Source: a virus
Length of the DNA: 64,000 bases
Reading direction: 5' to 3' (one strand)
IMG/VR virus record: IMGVR_UViG_3300023175_001502
Location: 54,905 to 118,904 of that record
This document shows positions 1-8,218 of this stretch, in pieces. The notes under the pieces were generated by a model. The model ran no database searches. It had not been told where the DNA came from and saw only the letters and a list, made by a program, of their open reading frames with translations. The position numbers were made by a program, and so were the translations under genes. Every line of letters begins with the position of its first letter. Positions within the stretch are counted from its first letter, which is position 1.

Positions 1-477
1 ATCTGATAAAGACTCTTTATAGCCTTTTTCTTTCTTAGCAATAGCAATAGCAGCCTTTTGTTTGTTGCTTTTGCCTTTGCCTTCGCTTACAGCATTACAA
101 TTACAATACTTACATGTTGGAGGACATGTGCAATCTTCAGCTTTAACATCAGAACCACAGCACTTGTCTGAACAATAAGTATCTTTGCCTTCGCCGATAG
201 GAGCCATATCGTCTTGTGCTTCTTGATAGTCGAGATGATGATATACAGAACTTAGATAATCTGCAGCTTTAGTGATTTTAGATTGTACCCAACCTTCTAG
301 CCCTTCAGCTTCGCTTACACCTTTGAGCATCTCATGTAACTTAATTGAATACTTAGCGGCTTTGTACAACTCGGCACGTGCCATTTGTACTTCGTGATCT
401 TTCTCTGCTCTGTCTGCAAGATCAGCTAATCCTTCTTTTACAAGTTGGTCTTTATTTTTTAGTTCTGCTTCTCTCAT
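1..477 (-). CDS. Conserved marine T4-like phage protein, C-terminus outside window
   Basis: An open frame of 159 codons starts at ATG 477 and runs off the left edge without a stop, so the C-terminus is missing. The first ~90 residues are helical and charged. They are followed by a cysteine-rich stretch near residues 108-132 (CSDKCC, CTCPPTC, KYCNC), spaced like a small zinc-binding knuckle. From memory, N-terminal relatives occur widely in T4-like cyanophages, without a known role. A late promoter octamer lies 19 bases upstream, with a weak Shine-Dalgarno (AGGAG, read as TAGGAGTTACTA) before the ATG. This suggests a late, virion-associated or assembly role, which is inference. Confidence 0.75.
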   Translation of the reverse strand, partial: MREAELKNKDQLVKEGLADLADRAEKDHEVQMARAELYKAAKYSIKLHEMLKGVSEAEGLEGWVQSKITKAADYLSSVYHHLDYQEAQDDMAPIGEGKDTYCSDKCCGSDVKAEDCTCPPTCKYCNCNAVSEGKGKSNKQKAAIAIAKKEKGYKESLSD

Positions 478-496
478 TAGTAACTCCTACTAAGTA

Positions 497-504
497 TATT
501 TATC
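497..504 (-). promoter_or_regulatory. Late promoter octamer GATAAATA
   Basis: Reads GATAAATA on the minus strand, 19 bases before ATG 477. The TAA stop of the preceding gene (500-502) lies inside it. Confidence 0.75.
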
Positions 505-718
505 TCTTTGCTACTTTGCCGCCCATCAAATTGTTTTTGATATCAAGTGCATTTTTTGCTGTTCCGTCTGAATTCTTTGCTTGCGGCGCTTCAGGAGCAC
601 CGTATTTGCCTTTTTTCTTTCCTTTTGCATATGCATATGTAGGATTTACGACACTTGCAATACTACCTGCTGAACTTGCACCTGCACTAGCGGCTTCTGT
701 AATATCTTTTATTTTCAT
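500..718 (-). CDS. Small Ala/Gly/Lys-rich hypothetical protein
   Basis: 72 residues with an Ala/Ser/Gly-rich N-terminal third and a basic centre (KGKKKGKYG). No catalytic motif is visible. ATG 718 overlaps the preceding gene's TGA (ATGA), so translation is probably coupled. I recall similar short proteins from marine T4-like phages but know no function. The stop codon sits inside the late promoter of the next gene. Confidence 0.65.
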   Translation of the reverse strand: MKIKDITEAASAGASSAGSIASVVNPTYAYAKGKKKGKYGAPEAPQAKNSDGTAKNALDIKNNLMGGKVAKR

Positions 719-2286
719 TTTTTACCACCCTTCATGTTTGCACACCAGTGATACATCTTACCTCGTTCACCACTATACTTTTTTGCTTTTTTACGTAAAC
801 TAGTTACACTTCCGCTACAACTAGCACCTGCCTTTTTGACTCTGCCTGGGCGACTCTTGCCTTTCACTTTACCGTCTGCAAAGTTTTCTGCAAGTTCGGC
901 AACTTCATCTGGTACTTCAAATTGCCATACAGTTGCTTTACCGTCTTTTGCCATCATTGCTGTAAGTCTTGTGTTTCCGCCAATTAATTCTTTATAACCG
1001 TCGCTGTAAACAGCAACAATAGGCATTTCAACTGAACCTTTTTCTAATTGTGCTAACGCTCTTTTTTGTTTGTTTTTATCTAAACTTTTAAATGAATTAA
1101 TATCTGCGGCATCTGTATTGTTGATATCACTTGCATCTGTAATAGTTATTTCTTTACCCTTTTTTGCAAGTTCTATCCATGCTTGTTTTCCAATCTTGCG
1201 AAACTCAGGATAACGCTCTGCTTCGTCCCATTCTACATCTAGTTGTGGTTTTACAAAGTTTTCTGCTATCATTTCTTCTAATGAAGTGTCAATCATCCTA
1301 ACAGTTGCAAATTCTTCGCCCATAAGTCTTAGTGCATCAAATCTATGATGTCCGTTTACTATACGTCCTTTAGGATCAATAGTTAATGGACTATAGTTAC
1401 CGTCTTTAACCTTACTTAGTTGTTTTTCTAACTTACGTAAATCTCTGTTTCTTTGTACACTTTTAAGTTTACTAACTTTAATTTTACCTAGTTTGCCTTG
1501 ATTCTTTATTTGTGGAGGTGCTTCACCACCTGTAGGCTCATCATCAAAATGTGCATCTTGATAACCAGACGCATCTTGAACATCGTATCCTATACGTGCA
1601 AGTTGCTTCATTAGATACTTCGTTTCTTTTTCGCCAGCATACGGTGCAATAACAACATCAGGTTCGTCTACATTAGAACCTGCTGGCATTGACTTTAGAT
1701 TTGCTAAATTTGTACCAATTTTATAGTGATCATATGCTGTGTCAGACTTTGCTAAGAATGTGTTCTTAGGGTTAGGTATTGCTTTTCCTTCGCTGTACTT
1801 TGCTTTACGCTTTGCAATGGTTTTCTTACGCTTCATTTGCGGAGTTTCTAATGCTGCAATTACTTCGTTATAACCTTTAAGCATACTCATAAAGGCATCA
1901 TAGCCTGTACCACTTAGAACTTTTTCTACACCGTCTGCATTGTAATCTAAGTTATCAATAAAACCTTCTAGTCTTTGTTTTAATCTATTTTTAAGACCAT
2001 TTAGTGTATATACACCTACGCCTTTAACCCATACTTCTAAGTTATCTGGGTCAAAGTCTTTAACATCATGTATGTCAGCATACTTGCCTTCGGCAAGTCC
2101 TAAATTAAATAGTACATTAGTTGACTTACCTTTTACTTTACTACTAAGTGTAGGAGGATTGCCACCCTTGTCAACCTTGTTACCAAACTTTCCTGCTTCT
2201 TTAGGTATTTGATTTACATCCACATCTACTGTAGTGTTTACACCTTTTACAATTCTACCATCTTCTGCAAGTTCTTTAAACTTCAT
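715..2286 (-). CDS. ParB/Srx-like domain protein
   Basis: 523 residues from ATG 2286, chosen because it forms an ATGA overlap with the preceding stop; the frame also allows an ATG at 2340, but that would overlap the preceding gene by 58 bases. The N-terminus has the 'KGVNTTVDVDVNQIP' and 'KFGNKVDKGG' phrases I know from marine T4-like phages. The middle carries a ParB/Srx-type segment with 'GRIVNGHHRFDALRLMG' (the GHHR nucleotide-pocket box) and later 'LIGGNTRLTAMMA', a second copy of the same box. The C-terminus ends in a Lys/Cys segment ('GKMYHWCANMKGGKK') recurring in cyanophage proteins. ParB-like proteins bind or hydrolyse nucleotides or nick DNA; the actual role here is unknown. Confidence 0.8.
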   Translation of the reverse strand: MKFKELAEDGRIVKGVNTTVDVDVNQIPKEAGKFGNKVDKGGNPPTLSSKVKGKSTNVLFNLGLAEGKYADIHDVKDFDPDNLEVWVKGVGVYTLNGLKNRLKQRLEGFIDNLDYNADGVEKVLSGTGYDAFMSMLKGYNEVIAALETPQMKRKKTIAKRKAKYSEGKAIPNPKNTFLAKSDTAYDHYKIGTNLANLKSMPAGSNVDEPDVVIAPYAGEKETKYLMKQLARIGYDVQDASGYQDAHFDDEPTGGEAPPQIKNQGKLGKIKVSKLKSVQRNRDLRKLEKQLSKVKDGNYSPLTIDPKGRIVNGHHRFDALRLMGEEFATVRMIDTSLEEMIAENFVKPQLDVEWDEAERYPEFRKIGKQAWIELAKKGKEITITDASDINNTDAADINSFKSLDKNKQKRALAQLEKGSVEMPIVAVYSDGYKELIGGNTRLTAMMAKDGKATVWQFEVPDEVAELAENFADGKVKGKSRPGRVKKAGASCSGSVTSLRKKAKKYSGERGKMYHWCANMKGGKK

Positions 2287-2498
2287 TTCTTGCGTCCTCT
2301 GAATTGTACTGGTCCAGTCATGTACGGTTTTGAAAACCATAACTTAAACCATTCTGCATCACCAGGTTTTACACCTAGTTTCTTTTCTTTCTTTTTTAGT
2401 TCTGCGGCTGTGATAGATGGATTTTCATCTATCTTGTATTCTGAGTAGCCTTTGAATTCGTTTATGCCTGCTAACTTTTTGAGAACTTCGATGTCCAT
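2283..2498 (-). CDS. Conserved small phage protein
   Basis: 71 residues. It has the pattern 'KLAGINEFKGYS', then a helical ELKKKEKKLG segment and 'PGDAEWFKLWFSKPYMTG', which I recall as a recurring short protein of marine T4-like phages. It overlaps the upstream nucleotidyltransferase gene by 28 bases and the downstream gene by ATGA, so it is embedded in a coupled operon. Function unknown. Confidence 0.7.
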   Translation of the reverse strand: MDIEVLKKLAGINEFKGYSEYKIDENPSITAAELKKKEKKLGVKPGDAEWFKLWFSKPYMTGPVQFRGRKK

Positions 2499-3550
2499 GC
2501 GTCTTTATCTCCTTTAGCGGCTGCCTTTCTTCTAGCGGCTATTTTATCTTTAACAGAATCTTCTTCTGGTGGTCTTTTCTTTGTTACAGTTGTACGTTTA
2601 GGTGTCTTTGTAACAAAACCTAGTATTTCATTTATATCTTCATCAGTAATAGTATATGCTCTATCACCTCTAGTTTTAATTTCTTTACCTACAAGCATTT
2701 TAAGAACACGTGATAGTTTATCTATATCTTCTTCTTTTTCAATAGCGTCTTGTATCATTTTAGTAAGAAATGATCTTAATGATGCTTTATTAACAACTAA
2801 ATCACCTTCGTCTATATCTTTACCTTTAGCACGTTGATCGTCGACCCAGTCTTCATATTCTCGAGCACTTTGTACTTTGTCTGAATCTGGATCATAACCC
2901 ATTGCTATAAGTTCTTCTGAGCTTTTGTTAGGTTTTTCAGGACGTATGCCTTCTGTTGCTGGCTCTTTATCTTTGATACCCATACCGTTACGCACAGCAT
3001 CGTACATTGTTTGTGCTAGTTTAGGATCTGGTACACCTTGTGTAAATGCTTCTAGATTACCCTCAGCGGCAGCAAGTCTCATCTTGCTTGCACTCATTCC
3101 TTCGGCACCTTCTGCATCTGGGTCACGTGCTCCTGCACTTACAACTTTCAGTGTGTTAAATTCAAATGGTATTTTGCCTGATTTATCTGGCTTGCCATTG
3201 TATGTATCGAACATAGTTTGGAAGCCTTCTACTCTGTCGCTACCTGCAACAAATATAAGATCAGTATATCCTAAACCTTGGAGCATTTCTAATGCTTGCA
3301 CTGGTGTACGAACACTTTGGTGCCCTACATTAATACCAGGAAAAAACTTTTTGGCAAACTTTAATTTAGTAGCAAAATCTAATGGATCTGTTTTTGGCTT
3401 TTGTGTTTGCGACAAGAACAAATAATGATCGCCGTCGTGCTTTTTTATTTGATCCACAAGTTTGCTATGACCAATTGTTGGAGGATTAAGTCGACCAAAA
3501 GCAAGAACTGCCTTTTTTGCTGGTGCTTCAAACAGTTCTCGGAGAAACAT
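2471..3550 (-). CDS. Nucleotidyltransferase (cytidylyltransferase-like)
   Basis: 359 residues. The N-terminal ~190 residues form a Rossmann-like nucleotidyltransferase. 'FGRLNPPTIGH' (about residues 18-28) is the HxGH-type nucleotide-binding loop in its TxGH variant, and 'MSASKMR' (about residues 153-159) matches the ISSTxxR box. This family transfers NMP groups (NMNAT, PPAT and glycerol-3-P cytidylyltransferase relatives); the substrate cannot be told. The C-terminal ~170 residues are charged and helical with a basic tail, and I do not recognise them. The start ATG overlaps the preceding TAA (TAATG). Relatives are annotated in T4-like cyanophages as cytitidyltransferases. Confidence 0.8.
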   Translation of the reverse strand: MFLRELFEAPAKKAVLAFGRLNPPTIGHSKLVDQIKKHDGDHYLFLSQTQKPKTDPLDFATKLKFAKKFFPGINVGHQSVRTPVQALEMLQGLGYTDLIFVAGSDRVEGFQTMFDTYNGKPDKSGKIPFEFNTLKVVSAGARDPDAEGAEGMSASKMRLAAAEGNLEAFTQGVPDPKLAQTMYDAVRNGMGIKDKEPATEGIRPEKPNKSSEELIAMGYDPDSDKVQSAREYEDWVDDQRAKGKDIDEGDLVVNKASLRSFLTKMIQDAIEKEEDIDKLSRVLKMLVGKEIKTRGDRAYTITDEDINEILGFVTKTPKRTTVTKKRPPEEDSVKDKIAARRKAAAKGDKDAWTSKFSKS

Positions 3551-3879
3551 TAGTATTCCCCTTCTTCTATGTTCTTAATTTCCTCAGACTTAATACGTTC
3601 GATAATTGACTCTTGATCTACATCAGTAAACACACTTTGTGGAGGATCTAAATCATACTTTTTACAGTATGATTCCATTGCTGATTTTACTAAAGGCAAA
3701 AGAGCTTCATTAAAATTAATATCTTCACCAGCTCTAAACTTATCTGAAAGTAATGACATTACAGGATAGTATTCTTTTCTGTAAAACATGGGGTCGTTTT
3801 TCATATAACATTGGCAATCTTGTGCAACGTCATATGGTAAAGTAAATTCGTCTTTTTTATCTAGTTCAAAAAGTTTCAT
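3550..3879 (-). CDS. Conserved hypothetical protein
   Basis: 109 residues from ATG 3879, which has a good Shine-Dalgarno (AGGAAG, 8 bases upstream) and starts just after the preceding stop. A longer frame from 3951 would overlap that gene and lacks such a signal. The protein is acidic and mostly helical, with a DCQCYMKND segment. No known domain is recognised. It ends in TAATG with the nucleotidyltransferase, so it belongs to the same operon. Confidence 0.7.
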   Translation of the reverse strand: MKLFELDKKDEFTLPYDVAQDCQCYMKNDPMFYRKEYYPVMSLLSDKFRAGEDINFNEALLPLVKSAMESYCKKYDLDPPQSVFTDVDQESIIERIKSEEIKNIEEGEY

Positions 3880-3880
3880 A

Positions 3881-4444
3881 TTACCACTTCCTACATGACC
3901 AGTAACGTGCCTTAGTTCTTGGACCCGGGTTATCACAGTTGTGTCTAGCACGGAATGAACGTCTACGTGCTGGATTTGACTTTTTAATCTTCATGTTAGG
4001 ATCGCCAAAATTAACTTTCTTTACATTCTTGGTCTTTGGGTCCTTAACATATACTTTGAACTTCTTAACATCACCACGCATTGGCTTGCCTAGCGGAACC
4101 TTACGTCCTTGATATTCTGCTTCGTCAATAATATCGTCATCATTATACCACATAACGCCATATTCTTCAAAAAAGTCATCACCGTCATATGTTTCTTCTG
4201 TAACAACAGCATCACCATCAGTAGATATTTCAATATCAAAATCTTCATACCCTTCACTGAACATAAGATTTGCTAGTCTATTAGCATACTCGTCTGCTTC
4301 ATCTTCTTCTAGCAATCTTGGTAAGGGAATTTCAATTACTGTAGCACCTTGCTCACTTTCGTATATCTCTTGACTAGGAAAAATAGACTCGTCTAATCTA
4401 TTAACTTCTTGTTTTTCCATTACTATTCTTACAAAATGTTCCAT
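3881..4444 (-). CDS. Conserved marine T4-like protein with basic C-terminal tail
   Basis: 187 residues. The N-terminal ~100 are very acidic. The C-terminal ~75 form a basic block containing 'AEYQGRKVPLGKPMRGDVK', 'VNFGDPNMKIKKSNPARR' and 'RHNCDNPGPRTKARYWSCR', a strongly conserved tail I recall appended to several different marine T4-like phage proteins. The tail has two cysteines and several histidines or tryptophans but no known catalytic motif. Start ATG 4444 has AAGGT six bases upstream. Confidence 0.75.
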   Translation of the reverse strand: MEHFVRIVMEKQEVNRLDESIFPSQEIYESEQGATVIEIPLPRLLEEDEADEYANRLANLMFSEGYEDFDIEISTDGDAVVTEETYDGDDFFEEYGVMWYNDDDIIDEAEYQGRKVPLGKPMRGDVKKFKVYVKDPKTKNVKKVNFGDPNMKIKKSNPARRRSFRARHNCDNPGPRTKARYWSCRKW

Positions 4445-4453
4445 GTTGTTACC

Positions 4454-4819
4454 TTAATGATTTAAATTAATACTATTTACAGTGCCATCAGTCCAATTAC
4501 TAACATAAGCTCTTACCCAAACATAGTTGCCTGTAAAGTTATATATGTGTGAGCCTGTATTATAAACACCGCTATCGTCGGTGCTAGTAAGTTCTGTATT
4601 TGAAATAGTAAACCAATCATCTGCGCCAGGATCAACAGCAAGTGTACCCTGCATTTGTATAGTTCCTTGGAACCCGCTCACTGTATATTGTACAGTGTGA
4701 AGACCATCACTACGACTATAGTAACCGTCCCCTTTATATTTGTCACCAGTATGGGTCTGTACGCTACTATCCCCTACGTGTGTTTGTGTTGATAAAATTG
4801 TTTCACTATTGCTCGGCAT
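4454..4819 (-). CDS. Probable virion-associated beta protein
   Basis: 121 residues, Ser/Thr/Asn/Gly-rich and beta-predicted throughout. Phrases such as 'FQGTIQMQGTLAVDPGADDW' and 'YNFTGNYVWVRAYVSNWTDG' resemble small tail or decoration proteins I recall from marine phages. Its ATG lies exactly 5 bases after a late promoter octamer, which predicts transcription starting on the A of ATG (leaderless mRNA). No Shine-Dalgarno is possible in that transcript. Confidence 0.65.
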   Translation of the reverse strand: MPSNSETILSTQTHVGDSSVQTHTGDKYKGDGYYSRSDGLHTVQYTVSGFQGTIQMQGTLAVDPGADDWFTISNTELTSTDDSGVYNTGSHIYNFTGNYVWVRAYVSNWTDGTVNSINLNH

Positions 4820-4823
4820 ATAG

Positions 4824-5492
4824 TTATTTATCTATATTTTGCGTACTGATAACTCTTTGGACAGATTGGAAATTATGTCCAACAAGTAGACTGATAAGTT
4901 GTAAAACTTTTTCATCTCTAACATACATATACAAGTTGGGGGCAAATCCCTTTTTTACTTCTTCTAACGCTATTCTACCAATTTTTACTTTGTCCGAGTT
5001 GCGTGTAATCCAATTATGAAAGTTCTCATCTATAGTTCTTGCATTAAAATAAACTTTATATTCGTAATCAAACGGTCCGTTGACTAATAAAACATTTTTT
5101 TCAAGCAAGTTTAAGTGCTTTAAATTTGGTTGCCATAGTTCGTCTATCGTGATTTTACTACAAACATTATTAATAACACTATTACTGTTAGTATATAAGC
5201 ACATATCATTGCGCTCTATACGTAGTTTATACTCGTCGTGATCAAAATGCGAAAATAGGTTTAGTAAGATTTTTGCATCATCAAAATGCCTACGGTCAAT
5301 ATAACTTGTCCTATTAAACCCCCAAGTTTTAACAATTTGATGCTTATCGTCTACCATTTGCTGTAGTAGATCTATTTCTTTGCGAGCATAATTTAGATTT
5401 TTATCTCTAAAAATAACAGCAAGCTGGTTGTGTATTACCAGCTTGTACAGGTACTTGTTATAGAAAAGTTTTTTAGTTTCAAAGTTCAACAA
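4824..5492 (-). CDS. Hypothetical protein, TTG start
   Basis: 222 residues, rich in Lys, Tyr, Asn and Leu, with mixed alpha/beta character; no family recognised. No ATG exists near the N-terminus. The frame opens with two TTG codons (5492 and 5489) just after AGGGGA, which is the only plausible ribosome site. It overlaps the end of the clpA-like gene by 14 bases, so its translation is probably coupled to it. The last codons are provided by the downstream late promoter (Asp-Lys-stop). Confidence 0.65.
   Translation of the reverse strand: MLNFETKKLFYNKYLYKLVIHNQLAVIFRDKNLNYARKEIDLLQQMVDDKHQIVKTWGFNRTSYIDRRHFDDAKILLNLFSHFDHDEYKLRIERNDMCLYTNSNSVINNVCSKITIDELWQPNLKHLNLLEKNVLLVNGPFDYEYKVYFNARTIDENFHNWITRNSDKVKIGRIALEEVKKGFAPNLYMYVRDEKVLQLISLLVGHNFQSVQRVISTQNIDK
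4825..4832 (-). promoter_or_regulatory. Late promoter octamer GATAAATA, leaderless type
   Basis: GATAAATA, then ACTAT, then ATG 4819. If transcription starts 6 bases after the octamer, as in T4, the first base is the A of the ATG. The preceding gene ends in-frame through it as GAT AAA TAA. Confidence 0.75.
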
Positions 5493-7719
5493 GTGATTCC
5501 CCTAAACTTTCCAAGTATAGGCTTTCATCATCTTCGTTGAATTTAATTGTTACACTACCGCCAGATTTTAAATTACCAAAGAGTAATTCTTTTGATAGTG
5601 GACGTTTGATTTCATTATCAATTACTCTTGCTAACGGTCTTGCACCCATTTTAGGATCGAAACCTTTATCTACAAGATAGTCTAATGCTTCAGAATCAAC
5701 TTCGATCTTGACTCCTTTATCTTTTACCATGTCTTTAAGTTCAACTAAGAACTTACCAACTATCTTCAACATAATTTCTTTAGAAAGTTTCTTGAATATA
5801 ATAGTTGCATCAAGTCTGTTACGGAATTCTGGAGCAAAGAATTTCTTAAGTGCTTTATCTTCATATTCTAATTCAAACTCGTCGTTGAATCCAATTAGAT
5901 TTTTCTCTGCATCACTTGCACCTAGGTTAGTTGTAAGGATAAGAACACAATTACGTGCATCTGCTTCTTTACTGTTACTACCTGTAACTTTACCATTATC
6001 CATTAACTGTAGTAATATTTGTGAAACATCTGGGTGTGCCTTTTCGATTTCATCTAACAGTAACACACAGTTTGGATTTTCTTGTAGTTTTGTAATTAAC
6101 TGGCCAGCATCTTCTTCGTAACCTACATAACCTGGAGGCGACCCAATTAGTTTAGCAACACTGTGCTTCTCTTGATATTCACTCATATCAAAACGGACTA
6201 GTTTTACACCTAGTTGTTCTGCTAGTTGCTTGGCTGTTTCTGTTTTACCTGTACCGGTTGGCCCCATAAAGATAAAACTACCAATTGGCTTATCGTCAGG
6301 TTTAAGACCTGCTTGTGCAACAAGAATTTTATCAACAATTTTATCAATTGCTTCGTCTTGTCCATACACCGCTTTTTTCATGTTGGTTTCTAGATGTGCT
6401 AGATTACTTGTTTCTTTCTCTGCAATATTTTCAACAGGCATGTTAATCATCTTAGCAAGTTCAAATTGAATTTCTTCCTCTGTTACTAGTTTTTCAACTT
6501 CAGGATCTTTCAAATTAAATCTACTACATGCTACATCAATTAAGTCAATAGCCTTATCAGGAAGTTTTTTATCTGTTTGATACTTTACACTTAATTTTAC
6601 AGCAGCTTCAATTGCTTGCTCTGTGATTTGTGTTTTGTGATAGTCCTCATAGTACTTTTTAATACCACGTAGAATATCTTTTGCTACTTCTGCATTTGGC
6701 TCGTCAACTGTAACACGTTGGAAACGGCGCATCAATGCACGATCTTTTTCAAAGCTCTTACGGAATTCTTCCCAAGTAGTTGAAGCAACAACTTTTAAGT
6801 TACCTTTTGCAAGTGCTGGCTTTAACATATTAGCCAAATCGTTTGATTTGTCTTGCCCGCCTGCTCCTGCTCCGCTCATCATATGAGCTTCGTCGATAAA
6901 CATTACAGTTTTGCCTTTTTTCTGTAGTCCTTTGATGACTAACTTTAGACGTTCTTCAAAGTCTCCACGATATTTAGAGCCAGCGAGCATAGCACCAATA
7001 TCTAGATTGTATACTTCATACTCTTTTAGGAATTCTGGTACATCGTCATTTACAATTTTAAATGCTAAACCTTCTGCAATAGCGGTTTTACCAACACCTG
7101 GATCACCAACTAAAAGTACATTATTTTTTTGACGGCGTCCTAGTGCAAGAGCAATAGCATCTAGTTCTTCTGAACGTCCGATAATAGGATCTACACGTTG
7201 TTTTCTTACTTCGTCGTTTAGATTAGAAGTAAATGCACGAAGTGCTTTTGCGGCTGCACCGCTTAATTCTTCATCATCAAAGTCTTCATGCTCATTCGAA
7301 ATGTAATCTGCAAATCTGTCTTTAGAAATGCCTGCTTTTTCTATCCAATATGTAGCAATAGATTTCTTTTCATTTAGTATACTAATGAATACATCGCTTA
7401 GTTCTATTTGATTACGACCGCTAAATAGAACTTGAGTAAACGCTCTGTTTAGAACACGTTCAACAGCCTGTGTTTTTTTAGGCTTGTGCTTTGTTCCGTC
7501 AACTTTAATATCATCTAAAGCGGTTTTTAAATGATTTTCTAAATTAGATTTTATAAAGGCAGGGTCAGCACCATAACCTGTAACTATGTTTTCAAAGTTT
7601 TCTTCGCAAAGCATAGCGAATAGAATATGTTCAACTGTAACATACTCGTGTTGAAGTTTTCTAGCATCTGCGATTGCTTTTTCAAATACTAATTGTAGTT
7701 CTTTGCTTGGTTCAACCAT
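5479..7719 (-). CDS. clpA: ClpA-like AAA+ unfoldase
   Basis: 746 residues, the size of bacterial ClpA. Domains in order: Clp N-domain repeats (about 1-140), AAA-1 with Walker A GDPGVGKT (205-212) and Walker B MFIDEAH (~273-279), then AAA-2 with Walker A GPTGTGKT (486-493) and Walker B LLLDEIEKAH (~553-562). There is no long ClpB-type coiled-coil M-domain. An 'IGF' tripeptide (609-611) sits where ClpA and ClpX carry their ClpP-docking loop, so it should couple to host ClpP and redirect degradation rather than act as a pure disaggregase. The gene overlaps def (8 bases) and the next gene (14 bases), in an operon with def and a dnaJ-like gene. Confidence 0.92.
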   Translation of the reverse strand: MVEPSKELQLVFEKAIADARKLQHEYVTVEHILFAMLCEENFENIVTGYGADPAFIKSNLENHLKTALDDIKVDGTKHKPKKTQAVERVLNRAFTQVLFSGRNQIELSDVFISILNEKKSIATYWIEKAGISKDRFADYISNEHEDFDDEELSGAAAKALRAFTSNLNDEVRKQRVDPIIGRSEELDAIALALGRRQKNNVLLVGDPGVGKTAIAEGLAFKIVNDDVPEFLKEYEVYNLDIGAMLAGSKYRGDFEERLKLVIKGLQKKGKTVMFIDEAHMMSGAGAGGQDKSNDLANMLKPALAKGNLKVVASTTWEEFRKSFEKDRALMRRFQRVTVDEPNAEVAKDILRGIKKYYEDYHKTQITEQAIEAAVKLSVKYQTDKKLPDKAIDLIDVACSRFNLKDPEVEKLVTEEEIQFELAKMINMPVENIAEKETSNLAHLETNMKKAVYGQDEAIDKIVDKILVAQAGLKPDDKPIGSFIFMGPTGTGKTETAKQLAEQLGVKLVRFDMSEYQEKHSVAKLIGSPPGYVGYEEDAGQLITKLQENPNCVLLLDEIEKAHPDVSQILLQLMDNGKVTGSNSKEADARNCVLILTTNLGASDAEKNLIGFNDEFELEYEDKALKKFFAPEFRNRLDATIIFKKLSKEIMLKIVGKFLVELKDMVKDKGVKIEVDSEALDYLVDKGFDPKMGARPLARVIDNEIKRPLSKELLFGNLKSGGSVTIKFNEDDESLYLESLGESLVEL

Positions 7720-8218
7720 GTGGATATTTTTTCCTTAATTTTATTTGCTTCTTTCTTGCCATATCAAGTTTAAGGCGAGATACACGACTAGTAAATTCGA
7801 TACCCTGTAAGTGATCGTATTCATGTAAAAAACATCTTGCATCTATATCGTATAATTCTATTATACATTCTTTTTGCTGTGTGTCAAGATATTTTACAAC
7901 AATACCTCTAGGTCTACTAACCTTTAAAAACAAATTTGGATGACTTAAACACCCTTCTGGCATAGATTCTGCGTTTACTGTTACTTGCTCTATGCTTGGG
8001 TTAATAATTGTAAGTGGACTATTATCTTCTAGCAAATGCGGCTTCATAACAAAAATTTGTCCATTGAACCCAACTTGATTTGCACTCAATCCTATTCCGC
8101 CTTCTTGCTCCATAATTTCAAGCATTTCTTTGGAAATTTGTTCGGCATCGTGCTTTTCGAAATCAAAAGGATCTACAACCTTTTCTAACCACGGATCTGG
8201 AGATTTAATCAGTTTCAT
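7712..8218 (-). CDS. def: Peptide deformylase
   Basis: 168 residues, full length. It removes the N-formyl group from nascent proteins. All three family motifs are present: GIGLSANQ (41-48), EGCLS (88-92, Cys metal ligand) and HEYDHLQG (132-139, two His ligands and the catalytic Glu). The enzyme should therefore be active with Fe or Zn. Deformylases are known in marine phages, where they are thought to speed maturation of phage-expressed host-type proteins. It overlaps dnaJ upstream by 14 bases and clpA downstream by 8. Confidence 0.95.
   Translation of the reverse strand: MKLIKSPDPWLEKVVDPFDFEKHDAEQISKEMLEIMEQEGGIGLSANQVGFNGQIFVMKPHLLEDNSPLTIINPSIEQVTVNAESMPEGCLSHPNLFLKVSRPRGIVVKYLDTQQKECIIELYDIDARCFLHEYDHLQGIEFTSRVSRLKLDMARKKQIKLRKKYPHG

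Noticed and set aside
378-803. Plus-strand open frames antisense to the first genes and many similar frames throughout the window
   Set aside because: They lie opposite well-supported minus-strand genes, lack ribosome sites and have unnatural compositions. They mirror the genes and are not independent.
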